The notes under the pieces are model-generated. The model was not told the DNA's origin. It saw nothing but the letters and a program-made list of their open reading frames with translations, and made no database searches. A stretch of DNA of 64,000 nt, from assembly GCF_019059575.1 (NCBI RefSeq), contig NW_024882784.1, positions 127,487 to 191,486 of the forward strand, written 5' to 3'. Of this stretch, positions 1 through 12,500 are shown in pieces (position 1 is the stretch's first letter; every line of letters starts with the position of its first letter). This DNA comes from Amphibalanus amphitrite (lineage: Eukaryota > Arthropoda > Thecostraca > Balanomorpha > Balanidae). The position numbers and the translations under genes were made by a program.

Positions 1-107
1 CCGGGCTACCGGGCGGAGTCCCCGCCCCCTATTTGAGTCATCGACCCGTACGGACCAGGCGGAGCGGCAAGCATTCCTTGTGCTGAGATTATTATGGGCT
101 GGAAAAT

Positions 108-1180
108 GTGGACGGATGATAACCCGGTCAGTGCTGACCAGGCGACTATCGAACAGCTCCCGTGCGAGCGCTGCGTTGTCTAAGGCAGGATAATAACCCG
201 GTCCGTTCTGACCGGACGACAATCAAACAGCTCCCGTTCGAGCGCTGCATTGTCTTAAGGCAGGATAATAACCCGGTCCGTTCTGACCGGGCGACAATCA
301 AACAGCTCCCGTTCGAGCGCTGCATTGTCTTAAGGCAGGATCATAACCCGGTCCGTTCTGACCGGACGACAATCAAACAGCTCCCGTTCGAGCGCTGCAG
401 TGTCTTAAGGCAGGATCATAACCCGGTCCGTTCTGACCGGACGACAACAAACAGCTCCCGTTCGAGCGCTGCAGTGTCTTAAGGCAGGATAATAACCCGG
501 TCCGTTCTGACCGGGCGACAATCAAACAGCTCCCGTTCGAGCGCTGCAGTGTCTTAAGGCAGGATCATAACCCGGTCCGTTCTGACCGGACGACAATCAA
601 ACAGCTCCCGTTCGAGCGCTGCAGTGTCTTAAGGCAGGATAATAACCCGGTCCGTTCTGACCGGGCGACAATCAAACAGCTCCCGTTCGAGCGCTGCATT
701 GTCTTAAGGCAGGATCATAACCCGGTCCGTTCTGACCGGACGACAATCAAACAGCTCCCGTTCGAGAGCAGCAGTGTCTTAAGGCAGGATAATAACCCGG
801 TCCGTTCTGACCGGGCGACAATCAAACAGCTCCCGTTCGAGCGCTGCAGTGTCTTAAGGCAGGATCATAACCCGGTCCGTTCTGACCGGGCGACAATCAA
901 ACAGCTCCCGTTCGAGCGCTGCAGTGTCTTAAGACAGGATCATAACCCGGTCCGTTCTGACCGGGCGACAATCAAACAGCTCCCGTTCGAGCGCTGCATT
1001 GTCTTAGGGCAGGATCATAACCCGGTCCGTTCTGACCGGACGACAATCAAACAGCTCCCGTTCGAGCGCTGCAGTGTCTTAAGGCAGGATAATAACCCGG
1101 TCCGTTCTGACCGGACGACAATCAAACAGCTCCCGTTCGAGCGCTGCAATGTCTTAAGGCAGGATAATAACTCGGCCGCG
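108..1180. repeat. 75-bp satellite array, about 14 copies
   Basis: A unit of 75 bp is repeated head to tail about fourteen times; the shared GTCTTAAGG word recurs at 252, 327, 402, 476, 551, 626 and so on up to 1151. One copy (402) has lost a base and the first and last copies are diverged. Each unit contains the short dyad CCGGTC...GACCGG. Because 75 is a multiple of three, short reading frames run through it, but I see no sign that they are coding. Confidence 0.97.
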
Positions 1181-1480
1181 AGTTGGCCAGACGACGAGGA
1201 TGTGGAATCAGTTCAGGTGCTTCGGGGTCAGCCTGGTCACTCCCGCGCTCTCCGAAATTAGTGTAGCTGGGCCCGTCCCTTACGCGGTACCTCTCCCCCC
1301 GAAAAAACTGCACCAATCACCGACGGCCGTGCCGGCTGACTCCGCCCATGTTAAGCGAGAGTGGACCCTACCTACCCTTGTACATTCGGAAGAGAACGCG
1401 AACAGACATAGATTTTAATGTACTTACGATAACTTACAAAAAAAAAACACGCTAAATCGAGGTAACTGTGACTCATCATT

Positions 1481-3791
1481 AGGGTGGCCATTTTTTTGCA
1501 AAATACACGGAATCACCGCTCCTAGCCTCGATTCTGATGCATTTTTTCATGCTGATTCCGAATCCGTCGAGAAAAATGAAAAATTCGTAAAAAATTTGAC
1601 CCCTGGACGTCCTTGAAGTTTTTGGATAAAGTGAAAATATCGACATCTCACTGTCTAATCGAAAGTTGCGTTGTGTTTAGACTAAAAAGTTTATATGAAC
1701 GTGAAATATGGTTTGTTGGCGTCACAATGCCGCTAAAACCAGCAATATTACTCATTTGGTTTAGCAACAGCGTTCAATAATATCGGCACCCTTTGGGGCA
1801 ATCTGCCTCTGATGGCGAGTATCGAACTAATAGTGATACACGTCTGCCTGTAGGTGGCAGCACTGTTCCCCAACCTTTGATTCTTTGATAGGTCATTGTG
1901 ATATCATTAACACGTTTTATCATCATGTTTTCCTTGCCAAAAGATACAATAACCATTAATCTGATTGTCTGAAAGAAATTTCAAGCATCAGTGTGTCATT
2001 TTCCTTACCTAAACAATGTCTAAAATAAGGCTTTTCTAACCAAAAGCAAACAATCTGGGTGAAACGGCAATGCCCCAGCAATGTAAGCAACGATTACACA
2101 AGGAATCGTTTATGACAGGCTTATTTCGTTTAGTGTCATGCAGGGGATGCACCTATAGATGTTCGGCGAGCCCCACCGGCAAGTGGTCGTAAAACCCTGT
2201 GACCTGACTTCAGCCCAGCTGCCGCCCCGCAGTGATGTGTTTGGAAGATTATTCAAGCTCAACTCTCGAGCTAGAGGCGATGGCGTCGTGCCTCACCTCA
2301 CTGATATGTATCACGTACCAATAAAGCCCATCATTAAACATGTCTCCGATGAAGTTAATGTATGGTTACGCGCTTCCTTGCCTGTCTGGAGGGTGTGAAA
2401 CTGCCGTCCGCGGCGCCGCGGAGACCGTGTCGCTGCAGACACTGACCTCATGAGAACAGCGGCCCAAGTCGGAGACGGCCTTGCTGGCTGTTTTTCAGCG
2501 GACCCGACCTGTCGCCTAACTATACCGGATTCACTGCCAGCCACAATGAGCGAATTCCCGCAGAGGAAGTGTAAATGTAGCGAGGCAGAAGGCCCACTGG
2601 AGGGTGTCTCACTCTGCCGAGCAGCGGCACAGAGCAGAGGAGCAGCGCTGCCGGTTTTTCGCCTGTCCTTTCCAGTATCCCGCTGTTGCCTAGCTACTGG
2701 CCGATGTGCTAATGCCTGGCACCGAGCTGATCTGCGAGGAAGGACAAATCCTCGGGATGTTCCGGTAACTAATTCCGGTGCGCTGTCAAACAGCGAGCTG
2801 GTCCCTTCAGATTGTGCAGTTGTTAGAGTCTGACGCTTTAGCGATCTTGCCTATTGTTCGACAGTTCATGATTTTGGCCACCATTGAGTCAATGCGCTGG
2901 GCAGGCAAGTAAGTGCATAACCATAATACTTCACCGGTGACCTGTTAAATGATGGGGTTTATTGGTCCGTGACACATCAGTGCCGCACAACGCCATCGGC
3001 TCTAGTCTACGATTGCATAATCTTCCAACGACATCACTGCGGGCCGGCAGCTGGGTTTAATCAAGTCATAGGGTCTTACGACCCTACCAAATGCCGGTGG
3101 GGCTCGCTGAGCTTCTAGGTGCATCCCGTCCCGTGTATGCTACTGAACGAAATTAACCTGTCGTACACGATTCCTTGTGTAATCGTGTTTACCCTGGCCT
3201 ATTACCGTTTCATTCACATTGTTTGCTTTTACCTTATTTTACCTCATTTTAAACATTATTTAGGAAAGGAAAATGACACACTGATGCTTGAAATTTCTTT
3301 CAGACAATCAGATTAATGGTTATTGTATCTTTTGGCAAGGAAAACATGATGATAAAACGTGTTAATGATATCACAATGACCTATCAAAGAATCAAAGGTT
3401 GGAGAACAGTGCTGCCACCTACAGGCAGACGTGTATCACTATTAGTTCGATACTCGCCATCAGAGGCAGATTGCCCCAAAGGGTGCCGATATTATTGAAC
3501 GCTGTTGCTAAACCAAATGAGTAATATTGCTGGTTTTAGCGGCATTGTGACGCCAACAGACCATATTTCACGTTCATATAAACTTTTTAGTCTAAACACA
3601 ACGCAACTTTCGATTAGACAGTGAGACGTCGATATTTTCACTTTATCCAAAAACTTCAAGGACGTCCAGGGGTCAAATTTTTTACGAATTTTTCATTTTT
3701 CTCGACGGATTCGGAATCAGCATGAAAAAATGCATCAGAATCGAGGCTAGGAGCGGTGATTCCGTGTACTTTGCAAAAAAATGGCCACCCT
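1481..3791. mobile_element. DNA transposon with ~850-bp inverted arms, Mutator-like or foldback
   Basis: The ends are exact inverted repeats beginning AGGGTGGCCATTTTTTTGCA. The left arm (1481 to about 2350) matches the reverse complement of the right arm (about 2940 to 3791). The outer 500 bp or so are nearly identical and the inner 300 bp are clearly diverged. A 10-bp direct duplication, ACTCATCATT, flanks it at 1471-1480 and 3792-3801. Long terminal inverted repeats with a 9-11 bp target duplication are typical of Mutator-like elements, but no transposase is visible, so the copy is non-autonomous. The 60-residue frames at 1774-1956 and 3316-3498 are the same arm sequence read twice and are not taken as genes. 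Confidence 0.85.
2351..2939. other. Central spacer of the long-arm element
   Basis: This is the roughly 590 bp between the two inverted arms. A plus-strand frame of 127 codons (2450-2833) crosses it, but it shows no domain I recognise and no transposase motif. Confidence 0.5.
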
Positions 3792-3801
3792 ACTCATCAT
3801 T

Positions 3802-6800
3802 ATCAAGTTTAAAAGTAACACCGAGGCAAATATCTATTTCACTCTCATTATTCCGAGTTAGAGCTTTAACGACGGTCACTAGGACAACAACGACTCGGCG
3901 TGATACTGCGTGCGTTTTCCCAGTGTTTGTGTTCCGCGAAGAAACGGCATGCTCACGGGTGAGAGCAGTGTGAAGGGTGATGTTTCGCTTGGTTTTCCAA
4001 GTATCGACGGCCAAAACGCTCTCGCTGGGTCTGCTCGTTCACCATTCCCTCCCTAATATCCCCAACAGATATGAGTACTTTTCCAAGATATATTCAATCA
4101 AACAAGAAGATATGAAACTCGCCATACAAAAGCAAATGATTCAAAAAAAAAGGAACGGAAAAAAACTAAATCGACCGGTAAGCTAACAAGTTAATCACAC
4201 AGTTTTGGGGCGGAGCGAGCCCCCAAAGCGGCTAAAAAATCTTTCCTGCACTCAAACTCATTGACCCCTTGTATCGGATGAAACCGCTTAGGCTTAAAAT
4301 CTACCCCTCCCCACTAACTGAAAAAAAAACCGGAGTAGGCACACTTTAGATGCCGGATGCATAATTGATGCAACCCCCCCAAAAAAAAGGTAATCCTGAA
4401 GCGCAAATTCAATGCCCACATATCCTGACGGGCCTGAGAAGCCGGGCGGGCTCACCTCGCTCGCGAAAAAAAAACTTGACCCCACGTATTTACAATCTCG
4501 GATCGACGTATAGTTCGTCGAACATCGCCATTATCGCGCCACGGTATGATCTAGACCGGGTGGGCGACGTTGACTAAATAAACGTACTCCCTCCCCCGAC
4601 CGGTGAATGTCTACTAAGGGTTGGACCATACCCGGGGTGGCACCCGCACAAACGGAAAGACCAACAAGTATCATAATTGTAACTGGTGGCTAGGGGTGAA
4701 TATGAATAATGAGGCGTGGTTACATGGTGAAGGGGGCCAGGATGTGTTCTGATGTGTCCGCTTCAGACTCACTTGCAACCGATGGTCGCCGAAGAGGCTG
4801 CTGCGAAGTGTAGCGCTGACTGGATCTCGGCTGCGTGGTGACGCCCGGAGGAGCACTGTTTGCGAGTGACGTCCGGGTAGCAGTGAGGGGGAGCGCCGTC
4901 TCTCCTCCCCTTTTTATGCTTTCCGTCCGTTCTCTCGATCTTTCGCCTTTCACCGACGCCATTTTGCTGGCTTCTCGCGATTTCGAGGGGCCTTGTTCTT
5001 TGTGAATTTCCTTCGCTTGATTCTGGCCTTAGTTATACAAATTTCTTGTTCCATTTCACGAAAGTTGCAATTGCAAATCCTTTTCTGGAGGCGTTTGCTT
5101 GGTTTTGTAGGCGGATGACCTGACAGTATTGCTGTATCTGTGGTCTTCCCATTCTTTATCGGGTTTTTCTTGTGCTGTAATCCGTTAATTTTACTTCAGC
5201 TCGGATTGATTTTAAATTTGTCTTCACTTCTCATCTTTGCTTGTTTTGGCCTTCTCTTCAGAAACCGCTCCAGATTCCCTGATGAGAAAATTGCTGTTCT
5301 TTCGTGTCTCGGCACGGCGAAATCCAATATTTGCCTCATCTTCAATTTGACGCATAGTCGAGCCCCCTGGATGTTCATCTCTCACAGATGGTTTTATCCT
5401 CGCTGGTTTAAACGGAAAATTGTTAGCGTGGCTATTCGTTCCAGCTTCGGAAGTAGATGATTTCGAGAAGTCCGGAATACGGCCACTCGCTGGGTTTCAC
5501 GTTCATCTTCTGGTAACTTGATTCATTCGGTAAACAGCAGGTCCTTCCAATTTACAAGTGACATGTTGCAGCTCTGGGGTTGGGCGATTTTCTGCCGCGC
5601 AACGATTCCATCTCCAGTTCTTGATCCATTCCGTGAAAAGCCGGCCCTTCTGAATTTGTTTCAGCTGTGTAAAAAGATATGTTCCACGTTTATCTTCTGG
5701 TGACCTGACCCGCTCTTTAAATTCGGTGGATCCTTCCAAAGTGCAATTAAACGGTTCCCTTTTTTTCCCGGGTTGAGTGAATTTCTGCAGCGTCTTGGTT
5801 TCTTTTCCGGTTAACGCGTCATTGGAAGCGTATGCCATACCCATGGTACTTCTGAATTTATTTCACCTGTGTCTAAGGGTGGGCTAGTCGGTTGCGCTTC
5901 CCTTTTCTTCAGATTTGGTGAGCTTTTGCGAGGACTCAACTTTTGCGAATTCCTTTTCTGTTGATTTAGCTGTTGAGGTACACAGGCGATTTCCCTTCTT
6001 TTAGTGTTCTTGATTGTGAATTCGCTATTTTGCATGTAATTCACTAAGCCGCCCATCAACTCAAACAATTTTGTTCCATTCATATTCCCACTCTTCCGCT
6101 GATGTTTTGGGTACTATCTGTGTACTGCCGAGCCGGTATTATGAAACCTCCTTTTTTCGGTCTGTTTGCCGGCGGTCGTGCAACCGGGTCAACTGTACCT
6201 TCATCTGTTCTTCCTTGCCGCTCGACTGTTTCGTTGAGTTTTAAGGGATTCTGGTACAGAGATTAGCTGTTTTTTTTCTGTTCTTCGCTGTCTTTAGTCT
6301 TTTACGAGTTGCAGTACCAATAATGTCCCTGCATTGCTTGATTTCTTGCAGTGATTCTTGTCTCCTTCTGCCGGATTTCTGGTAAGAGGACTGGGTTCCA
6401 TTGTGGGTTGTCGGGTATCTACGGATTCGTCCTGCAATGGTGATTTTGGTCGTATTGCTTTCATCGTTGATTTGGCCCGCTGATCGCTGTTGCAATGTGG
6501 TTGCTGCTCACTCTTCCCTTGTTTCCCCGTTTGGCATGCCACCTGCCTCCTTAATTACTGAAGCCGGAGGTGGGCCGCGCCATTTGTTGGCGTCCTCTTT
6601 CTAGTACGTGACTTCGGGAAGGTTTGGCCGATCCGCCTCTGCTACTGGGAGCATCCTGAATGGCCGTTAGTCTGGTCCTAGACACTCGTTACAGTCGTTT
6701 CTGCCGCGCCGATCGCCTCCAATCTGTCGGCGGCGGCGTGTGTGCCTGCTCCATTTCTGCGCCCTTGGGGGCGGAATGCCTCGCTGTTCTGCACGTAGCG

Positions 6801-8691
6801 TGGGAGAGTGAAAGGACGATTCAGGATAGGAACACCTGTCGCTGGGGACCATCTGGGCCAGTGAAGTCCAGACTGGGTTCAACATTTTTATGCATAGTCC
6901 GGTGGAAAAAAAATGTAATCTCATTACAGGGACTGTGATTTTGGGCGTTTACCTACCGTTTCCGAATCGCCACGACCAGTACCTAGCGGTGGAACACCCT
7001 CAATTAAGGGGGGCACTGTCGACTTTTGATCCCATTCTTTCCATGCAACGCCCATAGGGCTAATGTTAAAATGCCAAAATCAAAGGGGGCACGGTTCCCC
7101 GGTGCCCTCCCCGTTCCGCCGCCTATGGCCACGACCATGGTGGCGACTGGCGATACCCGAGTACCTACAACCAGGCACATAGCCAATGGAGGGACGACAG
7201 GGTCAGCCGTCTCTCCCTGGAGATGGACCACTTTTTTTTTTAAATGAAAATGTGGGCCCCTCCCGAAAAATAGTGGGCCGAATCCGGGGACTTTTCGGGT
7301 TTTGGTGGGGGTATACCCTGGGCTCCGGCAAACTACAACCCCAATGAAAAACAAAAAGTTCCACCTCTGCTAATTATTGCTCCTACCTCGGCGACGGCGC
7401 TCCCCGCAGTCAGCGGAGAAGCTAAAATAAAAGCCACCATCCTCCTCCGTAAGTCAATTTTAGAGCGGCCGAGTGGACCGATGCGGGGCCACCAAACTGA
7501 GATAAGTCGTGGCTAGCAATTGCAAACCGTCATAGAAATCAATATCTTAGGACGTACAATATGGGATGATTACTCTGAAGCTGGAGTGAAAGCATGAGTA
7601 GATTGCAAGAAACGAAATGCATAGATTGGTTGAATTATGTACAATAGGCACAGCTCAATAGATGAAGCCATTTCTATGATGTTGACATTTGACATAACCC
7701 TTCCTCTCCTCACCTATGACCTAAGTGCATTGGCAGTTGCCGGCATAGTTTTTGAGCACGAGTGTAATTCGCCATCGGACCGCAATGCATGTTGCTAGGC
7801 TGCTGCAATTACAACGAAAATACGAATACTGCCTTCTTTTGTAGAAGTTTGTTTTTTAGGCGGTCTTTGACGTACAAGGGGGCATACCTGTCGACAACTT
7901 GAGTTCCTCCGAATTTCAAAAACTCCCAGATTTTCAATTCCTTATGCACTGTTGTAGGTACAGCTATGCTCACAAGTTTTCGTTTCCTCCTGTTCTAAAA
8001 AGGATGATATTTGTCGATTTCGTGCGTCGCTGATAGGAGGGTGCGTTTATTAATTAGGCCCAACGCTTTCTGCATCCGCGAGTACCTTCAAAAGGGAACA
8101 ACAGTTTCCATTTATTACACTATGGGACATGTGACAAAATGACCACTGGAACACGCATGAAACGGAGCTCATATTCCTAAAAATGTCTACAAGCACTTCT
8201 TTTCTGACACTATTAGCAAATACCATCTCAAGTTAGGTGGTTGACAGACAGTCAATGGAGATCAGGGGAGACTGAGTGATGCCAATTCACCACTTAACTG
8301 ATAATGAGGGCCGGGGGGAGAGAAACATGCAACATGCACAACTGACAACTTGACAGGTGACAAAACACTACCACTATTGCGCAGTGCACAACAAATTACA
8401 GCAGCCAGCCCAAAAATGCTTTTGGTGGCTAATTGCAAAACAAGTCACTAATAAATGTCTTAGTTGCAGCTGAACACTGCACAATGATCACACTGTTCAC
8501 GCATTGAGTGAGATGCCACAGGTGGTTTGAATCACACTTTGGTAAAACTGCAAATCGGAAGTGTTGTCATGAGGTTCATGCCTCCATGATCACAGCACTT
8601 TGGTTGTGGTTGGCATAACACTTGTAGTCTGCAGAGTTCCACATGAACTGCAGACACCTCATCTGGACTCTGGTGGTCTTCATGTTGCTCA
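3802..8691. other. Intergenic stretch with no recognised gene
   Basis: No frame here shows a family I recognise. Short minus-strand frames (6294-6542, 6241-6495, 5811-6083, 5503-5844, 4720-4962) are lysine-, serine- and threonine-rich and lie in different phases with stops between them. They could be a decayed element ORF, but no diagnostic motif supports that. The segment 6995-7135 is a dispersed repeat that recurs in a PCNA intron. Confidence 0.5.
6995..7135. repeat. Dispersed repeat, copy 1
   Basis: About 135 bp, from the AACACCCTCAATTAAGG word to the CCGCCTATG word, is matched at roughly 85 percent or better by 39261-39393 inside a PCNA intron. It looks like a short interspersed or MITE fragment; no target duplication could be defined. 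Confidence 0.75.
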
Positions 8692-8695
8692 ACTT

Positions 8696-9327
8696 TGTGG
8701 TGCTGTGGGGCTGTTCACCACATATCAGTGACTGGATTTTACGGTAATCAGAAATGGAAAATATCAACCTGGTGCGTGTTCCAAAAATTCAATCAGTTCG
8801 ATCCAAACGGCCCCAAGTAAAAGAATTAATTTAAGGAGCGGGTTGTTATATTTAAATTACCAAAACGAAGTCAAAAACCAAAACAGCGAATCAGACAATG
8901 GAGCGACGAAGAGACGAGAATGAAATCCAAGTTTGCCAAATATGCCCTGCCTAATCTAAGTTATAAATCCCGGACAGAACGGGCCAAATCGCGGAGCCAG
9001 ACGTGACGCGTCTGCTCGGGCCAAGAGCTCGGCCAGAAGTCGGGGGAGCGCGCGGCCCGACGCAGCGGGCAGGGCCCCCAGACATGCGCAGAAGCACTCG
9101 GAGACAACGTGGCTGCGGATCGGAGCGCGGATTGGTCACTGGCCGACGCACTGCGGCAGCGCAGGCCGCAGGCACGCGGTCGAATCGTGATGGGACAAAG
9201 TTCACTAACAGACACGTCCTGGGCCGCCCCCCAGCGCCGGGGCGGGGTAGCGACGTCACAAGTCGGCGCGCGAATCGGTCTGCGCCGGGAACTCCCGTGC
9301 CGGCCGGCGACACACGTGGTTACCACA
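8696..9327 (-). repeat. 3' LTR of the CsRn1-like element
   Basis: This 632-bp LTR is uninterrupted and matches the 5' LTR without length differences once the later insertion there is removed. It starts TGTGGTGCTG on the plus strand and ends TTACCACA. The left target duplication ACTT lies at 8692-8695. Confidence 0.95.
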
Positions 9328-9576
9328 GTACTCACCGCCTCAGCGCGGAGCGCATACACGATAAGCCAAAACAATCACTTTTCACATCACTCGGTGCGCG
9401 ACGCGATCGACACTTCACTGCGCGACGCAATAATCACTACACGGTACGGCGCAACGCAATTGTCACTGCACGGTCCTGCGCGACGCAAGAATCACTACAC
9501 CGCGCGACGCAGTTATCACTTCACTGTCGGCGCCACGCGATCAGGATCGTCCTCGAACGCACGTACGCGGGCGCAC
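9328..9576 (-). repeat. Degenerate tandem repeats between pol and 3' LTR
   Basis: Between the pol stop and the 3' LTR, a motif close to GCGACGCAATNATCACTACAC recurs about five or six times at roughly 30-bp spacing between about 9395 and 9540. No clear polypurine tract is seen; the bases next to the LTR read GAGGCGGTGAGTAC on the minus strand. Confidence 0.7.
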
Positions 9577-12500
9577 TTAAAAGTATCGGAAGTCCGGTTG
9601 CGGCCGGAAGTGCACGCGGCGGCCGCTGCGGGTGTGCACCGGCGCAGTCGCGGACGGCTTGTCGTCCTTGGCCGGCGATGCGGAAGACGTTACTCCAGGT
9701 TTTGAAGTCCTCTTGCCGGACGGTCTTGTAGTCGTCGGCGTCTGTGTCGGCTCGTCGGGCGCCCCAGTGGCGAGGGGCCCGAGCGAGGTCGACGGTGACG
9801 GCTGCTGCTCCGGAGCCGTAGGCTCGGTACTGCTCGGACCAAGCGTGTCCTCAGGTGGCGGCATGTGTGCCGGTTTGAGTCTGTCGACGCTTACAGTGTC
9901 GTGGGCGCCAGTCGGCAGCTCCAACGTGAACACTTTAGGGCTGCGTCTGATGACTCGCATGGGGCCGCGGTACGGGGACTCCAGAGAGTGCCGCACGCGG
10001 TCAACGCGTACCCACACGTGTGTGCATGTCATGAGATCGGGTGGCACGTGCGTCGGTGGTGTGCGGGCGTGGTTCGAGCCCTGTGAGAGTGTGACGAAAT
10101 CGATTTCTGACATACGCTTTGCCAGTTCTTGGACGTACTTTGTCCCGACGGGAACCTTCTCGACGGCGCAGCGGGGAAACAGCACCTGCGCGCCTGTGAC
10201 GGCAGTGAATGCCGAAAAACCCGACTCTGCTGGCATGGCTCTCAAACCTAGCAAAACGACGGGTAGCGCGCGCAGCCACTCTTGCCTGCGCGCCCGGATG
10301 GCGGCTTTGAGCGTTCGGTGGACTCTTTCCACCATCCCATTGCACGTCGGATGATAAGCAGTGGTTCGGAGGCGATGGAAACCTATCATTGAAGACAAAT
10401 GCGCAAACAGTTCCGATTCGAATTGGGAACCGCGGTCCGTGACTACATGCAGTGGCACTCCGAACCGGGACACCCAAGTGTCGAGGAAAGCGGAGGCTAC
10501 ACTTTCCGCGGTGATCGAGACCAACGGCACGGCCTCGACCCAACGCGTGGCGCGATCGATGCATGTCAACAAATACCGAAATGGCGCGGTGAAGGGGTGC
10601 CCGTGGGGTACTGACGGGGGCAGCGGCCCGACTATGTCTATATGTACAGTTTCGAACCGCTGTGAGGGCACGTCAAACCGACCAGGCGAAGAACGAGTGT
10701 GCCTGTGCACCTTGGCTTCCTGGCATGCTTCACACTCCTTCACCCATCGCGCAATGTCACGGCGCATATTATGCCAGAAATAGCGAGAGCTGATGAGACG
10801 GGTGGTGCCTTTCCTACCCGGGTGTGACAGGCCGTGGAAACGATCAAACACGGCGCGCCTGCATGCCTCTGGTACGTACGGGCGTGGATGTGGTCCAGAG
10901 TTTTCACACAGGACTGTGATGTCACCAGACAGTGTTACTGGCTCCAATCGGGAGGTGTCCTGTGGATTTGAGCGCGATCCTGGACCTGACTCGGAATCCT
11001 GGTGCTCTGAATCGGCACTGCCGGCGTCTCTCTCCTTTTCCTGCTTCTGAGCCGCCGCGATAAAATGGAGGTCACATGCATCGAGGGACACTGCATTTAC
11101 CGGGCGACTGAGGCAGTCCGCCACCACGTTGTCACTGCCACGAATGTACGAGACCTCCGTGATGTATTCCGTGACGACACACCAGTGGCGCTGTTGGCGG
11201 TCAGACTTAGCCGTGTGCGGGCTGTGAAAAGCGCACACGAGTGGCTTGTGGTCTGTTCGCAGGGTAACGTGGCGGCCTTCGATCATGTCACGAAAATGGA
11301 GTGTGGCCAGATAAGCCGCGAGTAGCTCTCTGTCATACGCGGCGTACTTCTGTTGGGCCTGACTGAGCTTCCGTGAGAAGAAGCCAATGGGAACGGGTAC
11401 TCCGTCCACAATCTGATGGAGCGCGGCACCCACCGCGACTTGTGATGCGTCAGTGACGAGCTCGTACTGCTCGCAGTGTGGCACTGGGTGTGGCAGAGTG
11501 CAGGCGCCAGCCAGCGCCGCTTTACTGTCACTGAACGCCTGAGTCTGTTCCTCTGTCCACGTCAGTTCTTTGCTTTTTGGATTGAGTCGAATCAGTTCGG
11601 TCAGGTGGAACGTGACATCGGCGAATCGCGGAATCATACGCCGGTAGAAGCCGATGAGTCCCAGATAGCGACGCAGTGACTCTGAGTCATGCGGTAGAGG
11701 GAGGTCCAGAATCTCCTTCACTCTGGCCTTGGGAGGTGTGACACCTGTGCTGGTGACGTCATGACCGAGGAAAATGAGTGACTTCTTCATGAACTCGCAT
11801 TTCTCCAGTGAGATGCGAAGCTTGTGCTCAGCCAGCTTGCTGAACACGAGGCGCAAATCTTTCTCATGCTGCTCCTGGTTCTCGGAAAATACCAGGATAT
11901 CGTCAAGATAGACGAATACGCACGGCACGTCTCGGAAGATGCCGTCCATGACCCTCTGGAATGTGGCACCTGCGTTGCGAAGCCCCATTGGAATGAAGGC
12001 GTATTCGTACAAGCCGAAGGGCGTGGTGACGGCCGTCTTCTCCGAGTCAGCGGGGTTCATAGGCACCTGGTGATATGCACGGAGCAGATCGATTTTGCTG
12101 AACCACTGAGCGTTGTGGAGCTTGGTTGAGAGGCTTTGAATGTGCGGCAGTGGGTAGCGATCCGGTTTGGTTACGGCGTTGAGCGCGCGGTAATCACCGG
12201 TGACACGCCACTCACCAGGGGTACTCTTCGGAACCATGTGGATGGGTGAGGCTCACGGGGACCTAGACGGACGAATCACTCCTGTTTTGAGCAGCACATC
12301 GAGTGCTTGCTTTGCTGCGGTTAGTTTGTCGGGCGGCAGCTTGCGTGGGCTGGCGAACGTGGGTGGAGCGCTGCCGGTGTCGATGAAGTGAGTGGTTTTG
12401 ATTGGTGAGTCTGTGTAATCCGGCTGGTTAGGGCTGAGAACAGCGGGGTGATCCTCTAGGATGGGCCGCACTGCCTCAGGCACCTGAGCGAGATCATTTA

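Noticed and set aside
162..482. 106-codon frame in the satellite
   Set aside because: The 75-bp period keeps a frame open; other copies have stops and there is no start or splice context.
108..1180. CRISPR array
   Set aside because: The units are contiguous 75-bp satellites without unique spacers, in animal DNA.
1774..1956. 60-residue frame repeated at 3316-3498
   Set aside because: Both lie in the inverted arms of one transposon, so their similarity reflects the arm copy, not protein conservation.
6241..6495. Faint resemblance to a histone H3/CENP-A helix (LQEIK)
   Set aside because: Only four or five residues agree and no other histone-fold residue follows.
4720..6542. Possible decayed retroelement ORF on the minus strand
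   Set aside because: The frames are short, in different phases and lack a zinc knuckle or other diagnostic motif.
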